Position numbers and translations under genes: made by a program. Below, piece by piece: positions 29,165 to 40,893 of a stretch of DNA of 64,000 nt. The notes under the pieces were generated by a model. That model saw only the letters and a program-made list of their open reading frames with translations, was not told where the DNA came from and did no database searches. The DNA is from Liopterus haemorrhoidalis (Eukaryota; Arthropoda; Insecta; Coleoptera; Dytiscidae): NCBI GenBank assembly GCA_963971575.1, contig OZ020624.1, positions 10,564,625 through 10,628,624 on the forward strand. Direction: 5' to 3'. How positions within the stretch are numbered: the stretch's first letter is position 1; every line of letters begins with the position of its first letter.

Positions 29165-30370
29165 ATGAGTTTTTTCGAAGAGATCCAACGAACACATGGA
29201 AAAGAAGCCGAGAAAAAACTCACATCGCTCTACAACAGGAAAATCTTCCTCCTGAAATGCAGACAAAACAAGGTAACACCAACACATATACGACAGAATA
29301 CTAACTACATCCACCCCATCACTTTAATTGACCACCCCTTCTACAAAGAAGTCGAGAAAATAATTACCAAATGCCAAAGATCAACACTCAATTTGGAAAT
29401 TAAAATAACACACTGGCAAATCCGAAAAACCAGCCAACAAATACAAGCAAGCAAATATTTCGCCCGATTAATCCTACCACAGGAAACATAAAATAACTTC
29501 AATCAAAGACTCCATGCCATAACCGAACAACAGTTTTACAATATTAAAAAACGTAACATATCCAAACTAAATAAACTTATCAAAGAACAGACGATAGGTA
29601 CCATAAATACCGAGGATAAATGGTTAACAAATCTGTCAGACACTCAGATCCCTGAAAATGTAGTATCCATCTTATCGTTAGGCCCCAACTTCAGTCTTGA
29701 ACCCCATTACAGAGCACTCCCTATCAAAGACATAATTAAAGATGCCGAATTCTGCATTTTAAAATCCATCACCAATGCAGAAGACCAACAAGCCACAAGA
29801 CAAAAATTTGTCAACATTCTACAAAATTTCACACAACATAAATCACAAACAACAAAGAACACAGACAAATTAAACCAACTTTTTCAAGAAGCGAAGAAAT
29901 TCCTTCGAGAACACCCGAACCTTCTAGTGATAAGATCGGATAAAGGAAATAGTACATGCATAATGGAAAGTAGTAGAAAATAGTACATGGAAATAGTACA
30001 TGCCAAAAAATAGATAAAAAAGTCTACAACGAAAAAATGACCAAACTTTTATAAGAAGATCCTTATGTAGAAATAAAGAAAGAGCCAACAAAAAAATTCC
30101 AAGAGAAATCTAACAAACTGGTCGAACAGCTCATATCGAGAGAAATTATCACGGAGTATGAGGGCAAATGCATTAAAATACACAATTCACTTCCTCCCAA
30201 AGTATACGGCCTTCCCAAGATCCACAAACCAGATTGCCCCCTACGTCCCATAGTATCCTATATCAATAGTCCATAATCAAACATATCCAAGTTCTTACAC
30301 AACATCCTTAAAGATCTAACCACAACTTTCCATTATAACCTCAAAAATTCCCAAGAGTTTGTTGAAAACT
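29165..30370 (+). pseudogene. Penelope ORF N-terminal region, broken
   Basis: The ATG at 29165 gives a 108-codon Lys/Gln-rich helical frame. The following sequence continues in shifting frames with NVVSILSLGPNFSLEP, KFLREHPNLLVIRSDKGNS and LPPKVYGLPKIHKPDCPLRPIVSYINSP. The motif order, from SLGPNF through RSDKGN to GLPKIHKP, is diagnostic for Penelope-like reverse transcriptases. It ends where the nested LINE begins (after FVEN). Confidence 0.8.
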
Positions 30371-30389
30371 ATAGGAGTAATATTCCAAG

Positions 30390-30761
30390 ATGGCGGAAGT
30401 GACTTATGAATCTAAGTTAAGTGAATCAATTAAGTGTAACAAGTGCAATAAAAAAGTAAAAAACGGTGTTCAATGTAACTCATGTGAGGCTAATTACCAT
30501 ACCAAATGTGGTTACATTGAAGAAACCTGGTGCTGCATAGAATGTGGAGATAAAAATACTCCCTTATCTTTGCTAGAAGTGAAACTTCAACACGTCGAAA
30601 GGCAAAATCTACTCCTCACAGGAGAAAATGAAGCATATAAAGTGATGTTCAGCCAACTTGAAGGTAAATACATGTCTTTGTTTGAAGAAATACGTATTTT
30701 AAATAATATTTTTGTGTCGACAAGGAATCCGAATTCTGCGGAGTTTACATTACTAACGTAA
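30390..30761 (+). pseudogene. LINE A ORF1 with PHD-like zinc finger and coiled coil
   Basis: This 123-codon frame begins MAEVTYESKL and contains CNKCNKK, CNSCEANYHTKCGY and WCCIECGD, a Cys4-His-Cys3 arrangement like a PHD finger. A Leu/Glu-rich coiled coil follows (about residues 58-110). PHD-like ORF1 proteins are known in several insect LINE clades. The C-terminal part is cut where the deletion joins it to ORF2. Confidence 0.7.
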
Positions 30762-30763
30762 AT

Positions 30764-33231
30764 TTGGTAATTATTTCAATATACAGATCCCCTTCATGTA
30801 CCACTGATATATTTCTTAAAAATCTAGATTCTATTTTAAATATTGTGAAAAAATATAAACACATTGTTTTGGCAGGTGATTTTAATATTGATTTTCTCAC
30901 TAACACTGCACCACACAGAGATCTACACAATTTATTATTAATGTATAACTTCCACATTACTAATTATGAACCAACACGGATAACGGCACATTCTAAAACA
31001 TGTCTTGATAATATCTGCACTAACTTCGAAGACCGACAACTATACAGTGTACAGGTTATCAATCCACACTTATCTGACCATGCAGGTTTGAGTATGTCGA
31101 TTAGCACAGATAAACAAACAGATGATTTTACCAAAACAATACCAGGGACAAATTACGTCATTAACGAAAATAATATTAATAAATTTTGGCAGGTTTTGAA
31201 TAATATAGATTGGAATTCAAATATCTATAACTGTCAAAACAGTACAAAATGCTACGATAATTTTCACAATATAGTAAATATGCACTTTTTAAATAGTTTT
31301 CCAATAAAAAAAAAGTACAAACAGTAAAAAGCGAACTTCACGATGCTTTGTTGAATCTCGTGAACTATTTAACATTAAACAAACCCTTCAATTACTTTAC
31401 GACTCTCTTTCATGTCATGGCAATTCAGACATAGAAAAATATTATAAAAAATATAAAATATATTATAGAAATAAAGTAAAAGCAATTAAAAAAGAAAAAT
31501 ACAGCACTTTTATTGAAAAATCCAAAAATAAAAACAAAGCTATATGGACAGTTATTAATGACGTAAATAACAAGCTTCCTAGGAAAAATATATGCGAAAC
31601 TACACCTGATTTGCTCAATAAGTTTTTTATAGATGCTCCACGTGATATTGTTAAACAATTGCCACCACATTTAACCGATGCACAACAAGCGCTTAAAAAT
31701 GGTATTACATCACCTAATACTTCATCCATATTTTTACGTGCGGTTGATAAATATGAAATTCAAAATATTATAAATGAACTAAATAACACCAATAGTAGCG
31801 ATATTTACGGTGTCAATACCAAAATTATTAAGGCGGTCAATAGTATAATATCGGAACCTCTGGCGCACATATTTAATCGGTGTTTAACAGAAGGACTTTT
31901 TCCTTCGCAACTTAAGTTGGCAAAAGTTATACCGGTTCACAAGAAAGGTGATGTTAAAGATCCAGGCAATTTCAGACCGATATCTAATCTGCCAGTTATC
32001 TCCAAGGTCTTTGAATATTTAATTAAAAATAGACTTACTTCTTTCTTCAATAAACATAAAATTATTAATGACTCACAATTTGGTTTCATTTCCAACAGAA
32101 GCAAAATGATGCGCTAATCAAAGCCTTCGAGTTTATCTATGATAATATTAATAATAACAATATAATTTCAGCCACCTTTTGTGACTTAACAAAGGCGTTT
32201 GACTGTGTTAATCATATAACACTGATGAACAAGCTTGAGTACTATGGAATAAGAGGCGTAGCCTATAAACTTTTGAAATCATATCTCACTGGTAGGCAAC
32301 AAACTGTATACTCTGGTGGAACCTTTTCTAAGACTGGTCACGTGACACAGGGTGTTCCACAGGGTTCAGTTCTTGGTCCTCTTCTCTTTATCTTGTACAT
32401 CAATGATCTTCCAGCAAACATTAAATTTGAAACAGTTTTATATGCTGATGACACGACGTTTCTTTGCGCATCAAAAAATTTATGCGATGTAAATGAATAA
32501 AGGGAAATTGCCTAAAAGTAGCTACCGATTGGTTCACTGCCAATAATTTAATATTTAATGACAATAAAACAACAAACTTAATAATAACCACCCAAAATAT
32601 CAATTTAGTACAAAGCAACAGTGCTAAGTTTTTAGGAATTTACATAGATGCGAAATTATCTTGGAGAGAGCATATTGATAGTATTTGCAAAAAATTATCG
32701 AAAATTATATTTGTACTGTGGAAAACATCTTGTTTGATCACAAATGCGGCGGCTAAAATGACATATTTTGCATTATTCCATTCGCATATTAATTATGGAG
32801 TTATTATGTGGGGAGCAAGCCCTTATGCAAACAGAATATTCATTTTACAAAAAAAAGCTATCAGAATCTTAGCACATGCAAAGCCAAGGGACCACTGCAG
32901 ACCTTTTTTTAAAATGTTTGGAATAATGCCGTTACCGTGTGTTTATATATTTAGCATACTTACACTTACTAAAAAACACATACACAATTTCAGTACACAT
33001 ATAGACATACATTCACACAACACGAGAAACAAAAACAACATGCTTATACCAAACACAAGAATAAACCTAACAAAACAATGTCCTTCTTATTACGGGCCCT
33101 TGCTATATAATAAATTGCCAGTTCATGTCAAAGAATTAAATGAAAAAAAGTTTAAAGTGGCAATGAAGAATCTGTTATTGAAATATTGTTTCTATAGTGT
33201 ACCAGAATATCTACAAACCAACTTAATTTAA
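30764..33231 (+). pseudogene. LINE A ORF2: endonuclease C-terminal half and reverse transcriptase
   Basis: Endonuclease motifs are ISIYRSPSC, LAGDFNIDF, TRITAHSKTCLDNI and HLSDHAGL. Reverse transcriptase motifs are VIPVHKKGD...NFRPISNLP, DSQFGFISNRS, CDLTKAFDCVNH, GVPQGSVLGPLLFILYINDLP and YADDTTFL, then a C-terminal IMWGASPY and NTRNKNN...YNKLP. Stops and frame changes occur near 31326, 32117 and 32500. The catalytic YADD is kept. Confidence 0.88.
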
Positions 33232-33419
33232 TCGATGAATTGTTTTCTTTCTATTAATTGAGTATATTTTGTAATTGTATTTTGCGTTATAATTATGCAT
33301 CCTAGACTTAAGGTATGCAGTTTATGTATAGTTTTAGCCTTCAATAAATTTATTATTATTATTATTATTATGTTAATAAATGCAAAAACCAACAGATACC
33401 TGATAATTATGTATTACAC

Positions 33420-34120
33420 GGTACTCGGTTACTCGGTATTATGTTCTCTTGATGCCACAAGTTTATTCACCAATATCACTCAAAGTTTGGTCCACAAAGT
33501 ACTAAGCAAATATTGGCGATCATTAACAGCGTACACTACACTTGACAGAGACGAGTTAATACAGATTATTGACCATATCTCCAACACCAGCTACTTCTTG
33601 TATAACGACAAGGTTATTCTCCAAAAAGATGGTACGGCAATGGGTAATATCGTTAGCCCAACACTAGCATGTTACGTGATGGAATACCTAATTGCCGAAA
33701 CCATCAAAAAGGTAGACTATGACATCCCATTCCTCACATGCTATGTCGACGATCTGTCCCTGACGGTTCCTGCGGATAAGACAGAACACATTTTAGAATG
33801 TTTCAATTCAGTGGATGATAGAGTGAAATTCACTATAGAGGAAGAAAACAACCAAAGACTACCATACTTAGATACCGAGGTTATAAGATCAGAAGAAGCT
33901 CTTATTATGACCAATTGGTACACTAAACCAATAGCGTCTGGCCGCCTCATAAATTTCCACTCTCCGAACCCTCTCTCGCAGAAAATAAACATTCTGAGAA
34001 ATGTGGCAAACACGATGAAACAACTAAGCAGCGAAGTATTCCATCAGGAGAATATGGATAAAATGAGACATCGGTTGACAGCCAACGGATACCCTGACAA
34101 AATAATAAAATAATATTAAA
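33420..34120 (+). pseudogene. Penelope 1 reverse transcriptase core
   Basis: The frame reads VLCSLDATSLFTNI, KDGTAMGNIVSPTLACYVMEYL, FLTCYVDDLSLTVP and LPYLDTEVIRSEEALIMTNWYTKP, matching the palm of Penelope RT including the YVDD catalytic pair. It resumes immediately after LINE A. A stop at 34111-34113 precedes the linker to the GIY-YIG part. Confidence 0.88.
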
Positions 34121-34323
34121 TACTGACAACACGAAACAGAAACATACGGTTACCAACAGCAGTCTTGAAGAAGAAGTAAAAGCGAGATACTTCAGGTGCC
34201 CCAACGTGGATGGACTCACTAAGAGAACACAAAAACTGTTACAGAACGACAAAACACGTTTAGCACTGTACAATCCAAAAACAGTTAATATCCTATTTAC
34301 TAACCTAAAAACACGACACAAAT

Positions 34324-34668
34324 TTGCATTCAATAGTGGATATTGTTTACAAAATCCCGTGTAAAACGTGTTCCAAGGTTTACATAGGCCAAACCAAGCA
34401 ATGGATTGTAAATAGAATACGCAACCACGTCCAAGACTGTAAGACGAACAACAAAAATAAGTCTTCTTCAACAGCTTTTGCATTCCATCACCATAATGAG
34501 AACCACGAATTTGATTGGAATTCTGTAGAGATCCTTGATAGAGAACCCATCCTGAAAAAGCGTCTCCTTAGTGAGATGTTACATATACAAAAACATGACA
34601 CTGTCAACTTTCGCACAGACACAGAAAAACTAAACAAAATGTACACCGTTTTCTGCAAGTATATGTAA
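34324..34668 (+). pseudogene. Penelope 1 GIY-YIG endonuclease domain
   Basis: VDIVYKIPCKTCSKVYIGQTKQWI with following Arg (NRIRNH) and a later FHHHNENHEFDW and RLLSEMLHI is a GIY-YIG nuclease with its upstream CxxC. This domain nicks the target in Penelope retrotransposition. It is separated from RT by stops near 34111 and 34361 in a linker that still encodes KARYFRCPNVDGLTKRTQKLL. Confidence 0.85.
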
Positions 34669-35375
34669 CATCTTAAGGACGTACCTCACTAGTTTGCTGT
34701 CCATGTTTCTTTTTACTCTGACTTCGAGACCCTAGTTTTTGTCATGCTGTCGCACATACAAGATATTGTTTAGAATGCCAGGACGCCAATTCTTTTAGCG
34801 TCTGAATACTAGCATGGTTAGCTCTAGCGGGACAGCAACGCATTTCATCCCCCAATACAAACCCTTCCCAACAGATGACGCCAGATACCTCTTCCTCTTT
34901 CCCCCAACCACACACTCTCTCAATAGATGGCACCTCTCCTTTACACATTATTCCTTTCAAAAATCCGCGGTTTCAGGTCATCGACCCCATACTTACCCCT
35001 ATATCAGGATTTTACAGGATTCTTACAAATCTGTGTTTTTTCTCAACATGCCATCATTATCCATATTATCGTATCACGACACACCTATGTCCACATATTG
35101 TATCTATTTATTATTTAAAAAAAAAATAATATTAATTTGTTGTATTGTTTATTTTAATCTCTGACTTCGTTTTACATTATTTATTTATTTATTTATTTAT
35201 TTATATTTTAACACATTGTTTTTTACATCATGACCCGTTTTTATCTATCTCACCATAACACTTAATACTATTATCTCAGGTATGTCTTGCAATATTATAC
35301 TTATACTTATTTTTTAAATTTATTTATTCTTATACGATATACACTTATACTGTATTCTTATTTATCTTTATCTAG

Positions 35376-35418
35376 CAGCTCTGATGAAGGAATAAACCAT
35401 TCCGAAACTGGTCAGCTG
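35376..35418 (+). ncRNA. Hammerhead ribozyme motif of Penelope 1
   Basis: CAGCT-CTGATGA-AGGAAT-AAACC-ATTCC-GAAAC-TG-GTC-AGCTG reads as a minimal hammerhead. CUGAUGA and GAAA form the conserved core, GGAAU/AUUCC is stem II, CAGCU (35376-35380) pairs with AGCUG (35414-35418) as stem I, stem III is very short, and cleavage is expected after GUC (35413). Short-stem-III hammerheads are known in Penelope elements, near their ends as here. Confidence 0.75.
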
Positions 35419-35497
35419 TAGATAGTTGTTTTTATTTATGTCCGATAGCCGTACAACCTTTCCACTTCTACTCATTACGGACACGACCATCTCCACA

Positions 35498-36625
35498 TTA
35501 ATTTTAAAGTAGCCCTAAAAACTGGACAAGGTTCGACATCCGTAGCAAAAGAGTATGGAATGAATGAAGCTACGATTAGAACAATTAAGAAAAGTGAAGA
35601 TTCTAGTCGTAAGACTGTTGCCAGTGGAACAGCTACAAGTGCAAAATTTTCAACTTGCAAAAGATGATTTAATAGAAAAAGTAGAAAAAGCTGTAATAAT
35701 ATGGATAGAAGATAATAATCAAGAACGAATACCAGTTGATTCTATTTCGATAAGACAAAAGGCTCTTAAAATATTTAATGACCTAAAAGAAATGCAGGAT
35801 ACACCATTTACAACAGAATTTAATGCCAGTAAAGGATGGTTCGAAAAATTTAAAAAGAGGCAAAATCTGAACAACATTCAACTTAAAGGAGAAAGTGCAT
35901 CTGGTGATGAAAAGTTTCTATTCGCTAACTATCTTAGAAACACCATCATGAGCAGTATTAATGACTCTCCGATATTTTTACAACTTGTCAAAGAAGTCAA
36001 ATCTCTGAAAGAAGCAAATGCTAGATTAACGGCTGAATTACACGAAGTAAAAACTAACCTCAGTGTCTTCTCTGGAACAAATAATAAAGCTCTGTCAAAC
36101 GAAGCTTCAAACAAAGAGAGATCTCCAATAACTTCAATAACTTCTCAACCTAAGTCAAAACCTTCTTCTTCTTCTTCAGAAGAGGTGGTCTTACGGCGCA
36201 ATAATAATACTTCCCTACACAACACAGATGATCTAAATCGCTCTAATAACACTCGAGAAAAAGTGGCCGCCAATCCTAACAACTTGAAACGAAATCATCA
36301 TGCATTTGGAACTGGCTCTTCCAACCCTATTCTAATCGCCAACCCAACCATGCCGTGGATATACATTGGTCGTCTAAAAAAGGGTACCACTGAGGATAAC
36401 GTTTCGAGCTACTTGAAAGGGAAGTGGCCGAATGAAAATTTCTCCTGTAAAGATCTGAAAAACAAAGGTAACTGTGCTTCCTTCAAAATCGGCTCTTCTT
36501 CACTGAGTTTACACATCTTGCTCGTACCTGACAACTGGCCATCTGGTGTTCTAATTAAGCCATTTCAGTTTTTTCCGATCAGCGAAATTCACGACCAACC
36601 CGGTTCCTTCAACATCAACTCTTAA
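35498..36625 (+). pseudogene. Tigger DNA-binding domain fused in frame to LINE B ORF1
   Basis: Frames at 35500-35660 encode VAKEYGMNEATIRTIKK, a CENP-B-type helix-turn-helix. After a frame change the 353-codon frame (35564-36625) gives EKVEKAVIIWIEDNNQERIP and FNASKGWFEKFKKRQNL, the second Tigger/CENP-B DNA-binding domain. At about codon 115 (GESASGDEK, near 35907) it passes without a stop into LINE ORF1-like sequence with a coiled coil (LVKEVKSLKEANARLTAEL), a Ser/Asn-rich linker and an RRM-like end (WIYIGRLKKGTTEDNVSSYL). The Tigger resumes at 39603 with KSAKEYPAKLTKII, which shows an insertion, not an old gene. The fusion is probably fortuitous. Confidence 0.75.
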
Positions 36626-39601
36626 TAATTCTGCCTCGCTTATCCATATCTTCTATCAGAAGATATGGATCTCTCTTACCGAAACATGGCTAACTCCTGA
36701 CATTCTTAAGCGATCTTCATCGGGGTGGTTGTACGCTTATTGCTGTATACCAAAATATTTATCCTTCTGTCATCTCTGCAGATCACATCTTCGGCATTGA
36801 AAATACTTGGGTTTTCATAAAAATCAACAATATGTCATTTGTTATTTGTTGTGTTTATTTTTCTCCAAAATCTTCGTCCGCCACCTACAGTGCATTTGCC
36901 GAAACGGCAGCTGGGATCGCTGATAAATTTCCTGACGCAAAATACATTATTGTGGGTAAATTTAATCTACCTCAGATCACTTGGTCACCGTCTGATACCA
37001 GTGCAGTCCCATCATTCGCGCCAGCTGGCAACGATTGTGCTGAAATTACTATTGACGGCTTCGATTTCCTGAACCTTAATCAGTACAACCTTATATACAA
37101 CTCCAGTAATAAAATCCTAGACTTAATATTTTGTAACAACTCCACCGTAAAAGTTTGGAGTTCTTCGGAATCACTGGTACCCGCCGACTTATTTCACCCT
37201 CCTCTAGAACTATCTTTCGGAATCGAGAATGTTGAAATACAGAACGAAGATAACCCGTGCAGCTACAACTTCAACAGAGGCGACTTTGAATCCATTAATT
37301 ATGAAATCAGCCTCTACGATTGGAGCAGTATATTTGACAGCAGATGTGTTGATAAATCTGTTGAACATTTCTACAACATACTGTATACAGTCATAGAGAA
37401 TCACGTTCCTAAAAAATATTTAACTAGCCCAAAATTTCCTAAATGGTTCAGCAAAGATCCTATAAATCTTATAAAAAATAGAAATCGTAAACACGCAAAA
37501 TATAAGCATTCCAAATCGTCTATTGATTACGAATCGTGCTCTAAATATCGCAAACATTGCAAGTTCAATATATCTAAAGACTATGACCGTTATACCTCAA
37601 ATATTGAGCAGGAAATTTTATCAAATCCAAAATATTTCTGGTCGTATATTAATACTAAAAGAAAGGATCAAGGAATTCCTAAATATGTGACCTACAATAA
37701 CGTCAGATCTAATAACTGTCTAGAAACTTGCAATCTCTTTGCGAACTTCTTCAGTTCAGTATACACTGAGCCATCCGCTCAAGGCTCTGTTAACTTCGAG
37801 TTCACTTGTTGTAAACATATCTCCACAGTTTATATTGAATTGGAAACTATTACATCCAAACTAGCTGTATTAGATCCGACAAAGTCCTGTGGTCCTGATG
37901 GAATCCCTCCAGTATTTTTGAGGAACTGTTGTCATACTCTGGCTGTTCCTCTGCAAATTATTTTCAATAATTCGCTCAGTACTGGCATACTTCCCCAGAT
38001 CTGGAAAACAGCATATGTTGTCCCAATTCACAAGGATGGGCCCAAAAACAAGGTAGAAAATTATCGTCCAATTTCTATGCTTTCATCGGCAGCAAAAGTG
38101 TTCGAATCTATCGTACCTGACTTAATTTTTGAAACCTGCAAAAACGTAATTATACCTCAACAGCATGGGTTCTTTAGAGGACAATCTACTTCTACAAACC
38201 TACTGAACTATAAAAACTTAATTTTATCTTCTTTTGAAAATGGGAAAGAAGTACAATCCATTTACACAGATATCCGGAAAGCATTTGATAGCGTCGATCA
38301 TGGTATCCTCACTGACAAGCTGAAACTCTATGGTGTTTGTGATCCATTGTTATTGTGAAGTCTTATTTAGCTGGCCGTACCCAAAACATCAAAATCTACA
38401 ATAACCTGTCCAGAAAAATTCTTGTCACATCTGGAGTACCTCAAGGATCTCATCTCGGACCTATTCTATTCTCTCTATTTATAAACGATATTGGATTATT
38501 CGTTAAACACAGCAATTTTCTATTGTTTGCGGAAGACTTGAAGATATATAGAATTTACGAGAGTATTGCTGACCATGATCTTCTGCAGGAGGACCTGGAT
38601 TCCATTGCACGTTGGTGTATTCAGAACAACCTTCAACTGAACGTTTCAAAATGCAAATTTATAGGTTTTTCACGCAAGAAAGATCCCTCTGACGTAGGCT
38701 ACGCTCTTAACGGTGCGTCGCTTCAGTCAGTGTACGAAATTGATGATCTTGGCGTAGTTCTTACTAGAGATCTCTCATTTAACAATCACGTGAACAGAAT
38801 TATAAGCAAATCACTTAGGATGTTAGGCTTTGTAAAAAGACAAACACATGATTTTCATGACCTGAACTCCATCAAGATTCTATACTTCACGTTAATAAGA
38901 AGTCAACTGGAGTATGCTACAGTTATATGGAATACCAATCAACTAAATCTTGTGAATCGTATTGAAAATGTCCAAAAAAAATTCTGCAAATATGCTCTTT
39001 TCAAGATGGGGTTTATGTACGAGTCGATGTCAAGAAACGAACGGCTAAATGTATTAAATTTCCAAACGCTATCCACTAGGCGAAAGGTGTATGATCTTTG
39101 TCTGTTACACAAAATTATAAATGCTACTGGTGACACACCCAACATACTATCTAGAATATCGTTTCGCGCTCGTGCTTACACCACCAGATCCTGTGACCTG
39201 TTCTACACTTCCCAGCACAGGACTTCTTACGGCCAAAACACGAGCCTGGATAGAATGTGCAGGTATTATAATGAAGTGGCCAGCGGAAGCGATATATTTC
39301 ACTTGTCTTATTCCAACTTTAAAAGATCGGTTTAGCGCCAACTTTGTACACCGGATCCTTCTGCATGATTTTATGATTTTTTAAATTTTTTAATTTTATC
39401 AATATTTATTGTATGATACATATTATTTCTATTATATTTACTTATTTATATTTCTATTATTTGTATATTGAACTGTTCTTTATTTTATGCGGCACTTTTT
39501 ACATGATATGTATGTGTATATGTGTGTTATATTTATATTTATATGTAGCTATGTACAATTTGGGCACGACCCGTATGTATTTATTTCATTAAATAAATAA
39601 A
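35908..39601 (+). mobile_element. LINE B, inserted in the Tigger
   Basis: The insertion carries an ORF1 part (35908-36625), ORF2 (about 36640-39335), 3' untranslated AT-rich DNA and an AAATAAATAAA tail at 39590-39601. Tigger coding sequence is on both sides (SASGDE before, SAKEYP after). The family also occurs at 57303-60330. Confidence 0.82.
36640..39335 (+). pseudogene. LINE B ORF2: endonuclease and reverse transcriptase
   Basis: A degraded endonuclease start (LTETWLTPDI, about 36675-36705) leads to a 508-codon frame with VICCVYFSPKS, IVGKFNLPQI (the usual Asp of GDFN replaced by Lys) and FRGQSTSTNLL. RT blocks follow: VVPIHKDGPKNKVENYRPI, YTDIRKAFDSVDH. After a frame change at 38355 a 326-codon frame has TSGVPQGSHLGPILFSLFIND and LLFAEDLKIY (FADD altered to FAED), then a C-terminal Cys/His-rich tail. 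Two altered catalytic residues indicate a dead copy despite long frames. Confidence 0.9.
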
Positions 39602-39690
39602 AATCAGCAAAAGAATATCCTGCAAAGTTGACTAAAATTATTAGGTATTTATTAAAGGTTTTAATAAATACCTTTAATAAATACCTTGTT
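39602..39690 (+). pseudogene. Tigger transposase remnant and small palindrome
   Basis: KSAKEYPAKLTKII, matching the Tigger transposase after its DNA-binding domain, is followed by GGTATTTATT repeats in inverted order (39642-39684). The transposon then ends or is deleted. Confidence 0.55.
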
Positions 39691-39694
39691 GTTG

Positions 39695-40135
39695 TTCTGT
39701 AATCATGTTTCTGTAATCAGAGGAATATCTATACTATCATTCGTCAAGAAGTACTCTAATTCTCCAAATTTATTTAGCAGACTAGTAGCATTCCATACAA
39801 GAACTTTTATGCTTGTTTGTATGTCATAGTCATTTGCCGAATTGGTTTTCAGAAAATTCAGATAGTACTTTCAATCTAGTTAAGTGATTTTGATTTTTCA
39901 AGTTTTTCATTAAGGTATCTCAAATCTGCTATCAGCTTTTTCATATTGTATAAAGGGTCAAGTTTCTTAATTTGTCTTGTTAATTCTGCTAGATCTTCTG
40001 TATTGGTTGAATCACTGATCTTGTTGTTCATACAAGTATTATTTAATGAATTTGTTGCATCATATGTTTGATAAAGGATGAAACTGAGATACATTTAATT
40101 GGAAATTTCCTTAAGTGCTTCCGCCATGATAGGTG
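39695..40135 (-). pseudogene. LINE C 5' part (ORF2 start), minus strand
   Basis: The minus strand reads MYLSFILYQTYDATNSLNN, a Lys/Leu coiled segment (LTRQIKKLDPLYNMKKLI), and then VLVWNATSLLNKFGELEYFL and IDIPLITET. The last two are the opening of a LINE apurinic-type endonuclease (WNAxSL and ITET for SET). The fragment is truncated at about 39695. It is a 3'-truncated LINE piece in reverse orientation. Confidence 0.6.
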
Positions 40136-40234
40136 GTGGTGTAGGTAGTTTTATTAAAATGTCGATAAGTCATCAAATTGTCAAAATTCCCTTATCCGTA
40201 ATTGATCTACAATGTATTTTGCTAATAATAATAT

Positions 40235-40878
40235 TGTTACGGGGTGGATTCAAGAACGGACATCTTTTCTACAAAATTTATTATACAATGATAATTTTAC
40301 ATCACAATACAAATAACTGAAAGAATGGCTGTTAGTGTTGTCTGTTAGTAGCTGATGTAAGTCCCGTTCTTGCCCCGGCTTCTCCAGGATCGGTCGAACC
40401 ACCCCATCTATTCGCACGAGGCGGACACGTGGAGAAGCCCTGTAGACGGCACTCACATCTCGGGTTGGTGACTTGAACAGCTGGGCTGGTCCTTGGGTAG
40501 CGTGCTCACAAAAATGTACGAATGAATAACTAACTACTTCAATGACTGACTCAATGAATCACTGACTAACGACTCTATTCCCTGAGACCATTTTATAATT
40601 GTTAACCAGGACACTATGACGTCCGGTCCTACCTCAATTTTTTTGGAAACATTATTCATTTGTGTAATTGTTGGCTGCAATTAAAGATCATAGTCGGCAC
40701 AATTGAATAATGTTTATCAACACATTAGAAAGTAGTTCAAAACTTATGTTGACAAACACGTCACACTCTGCACATTCTTTAATTCCCAAAACCGCAAGTC
40801 AGCAACCGCGACCTACACGGCCTAAAGGCCGCTCAAGGAATTGGGACATTAGCATACAATTATATCATAATTGTGACA
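40235..40878 (-). repeat. Probable LTR (3' LTR of a minus-strand retrotransposon)
   Basis: On the minus strand the segment begins TGTCACAATTATGATATAATTGT and ends CCCCGTAACA, a TG...CA pair. The bases just before it on that strand are a purine tract (GGAGGGGGGGAG, 40881-40893), as expected for a 3' LTR. The same palindromic start motif recurs at 41405-41428. No pol gene lies next to it. Confidence 0.45.
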
Positions 40879-40893
40879 TTACTCCCCCCCTCC

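Larger units (their letters stand above)
30372..33375 (+). mobile_element. LINE A (CR1/Jockey-like) nested in Penelope 1
   Basis: It contains an ORF1 with a zinc finger (30390-30761) and an ORF2 with endonuclease and reverse transcriptase (30764-33231), ending in AATAAATT and a (TTA)n tail at 33349-33370. Penelope coding sequence resumes right after. The first half of the endonuclease is missing, so the copy carries an internal deletion at about 30740-30765. Confidence 0.82.
29101..35496 (+). mobile_element. Penelope-like retroelement 1, with a nested LINE
   Basis: It is bounded by the 11-bp duplication ATTAATTTTAA. Coding pieces in order are the N-terminal region (29165-30370), reverse transcriptase (33420-34120), a linker and GIY-YIG endonuclease (34324-34668), then about 800 bp of 3' region with a hammerhead ribozyme motif. 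A LINE (about 30372-33375) is inserted between the N-terminal and RT parts. Several stops and frameshifts (for example at 29489, 29982 and 30275) mean it is dead. Confidence 0.88.

Noticed and set aside
34742..35164. Overlapping frames in the Penelope 3' region
   Set aside because: They are low-complexity frames in three registers without motifs, and the region is the untranslated end of the element.
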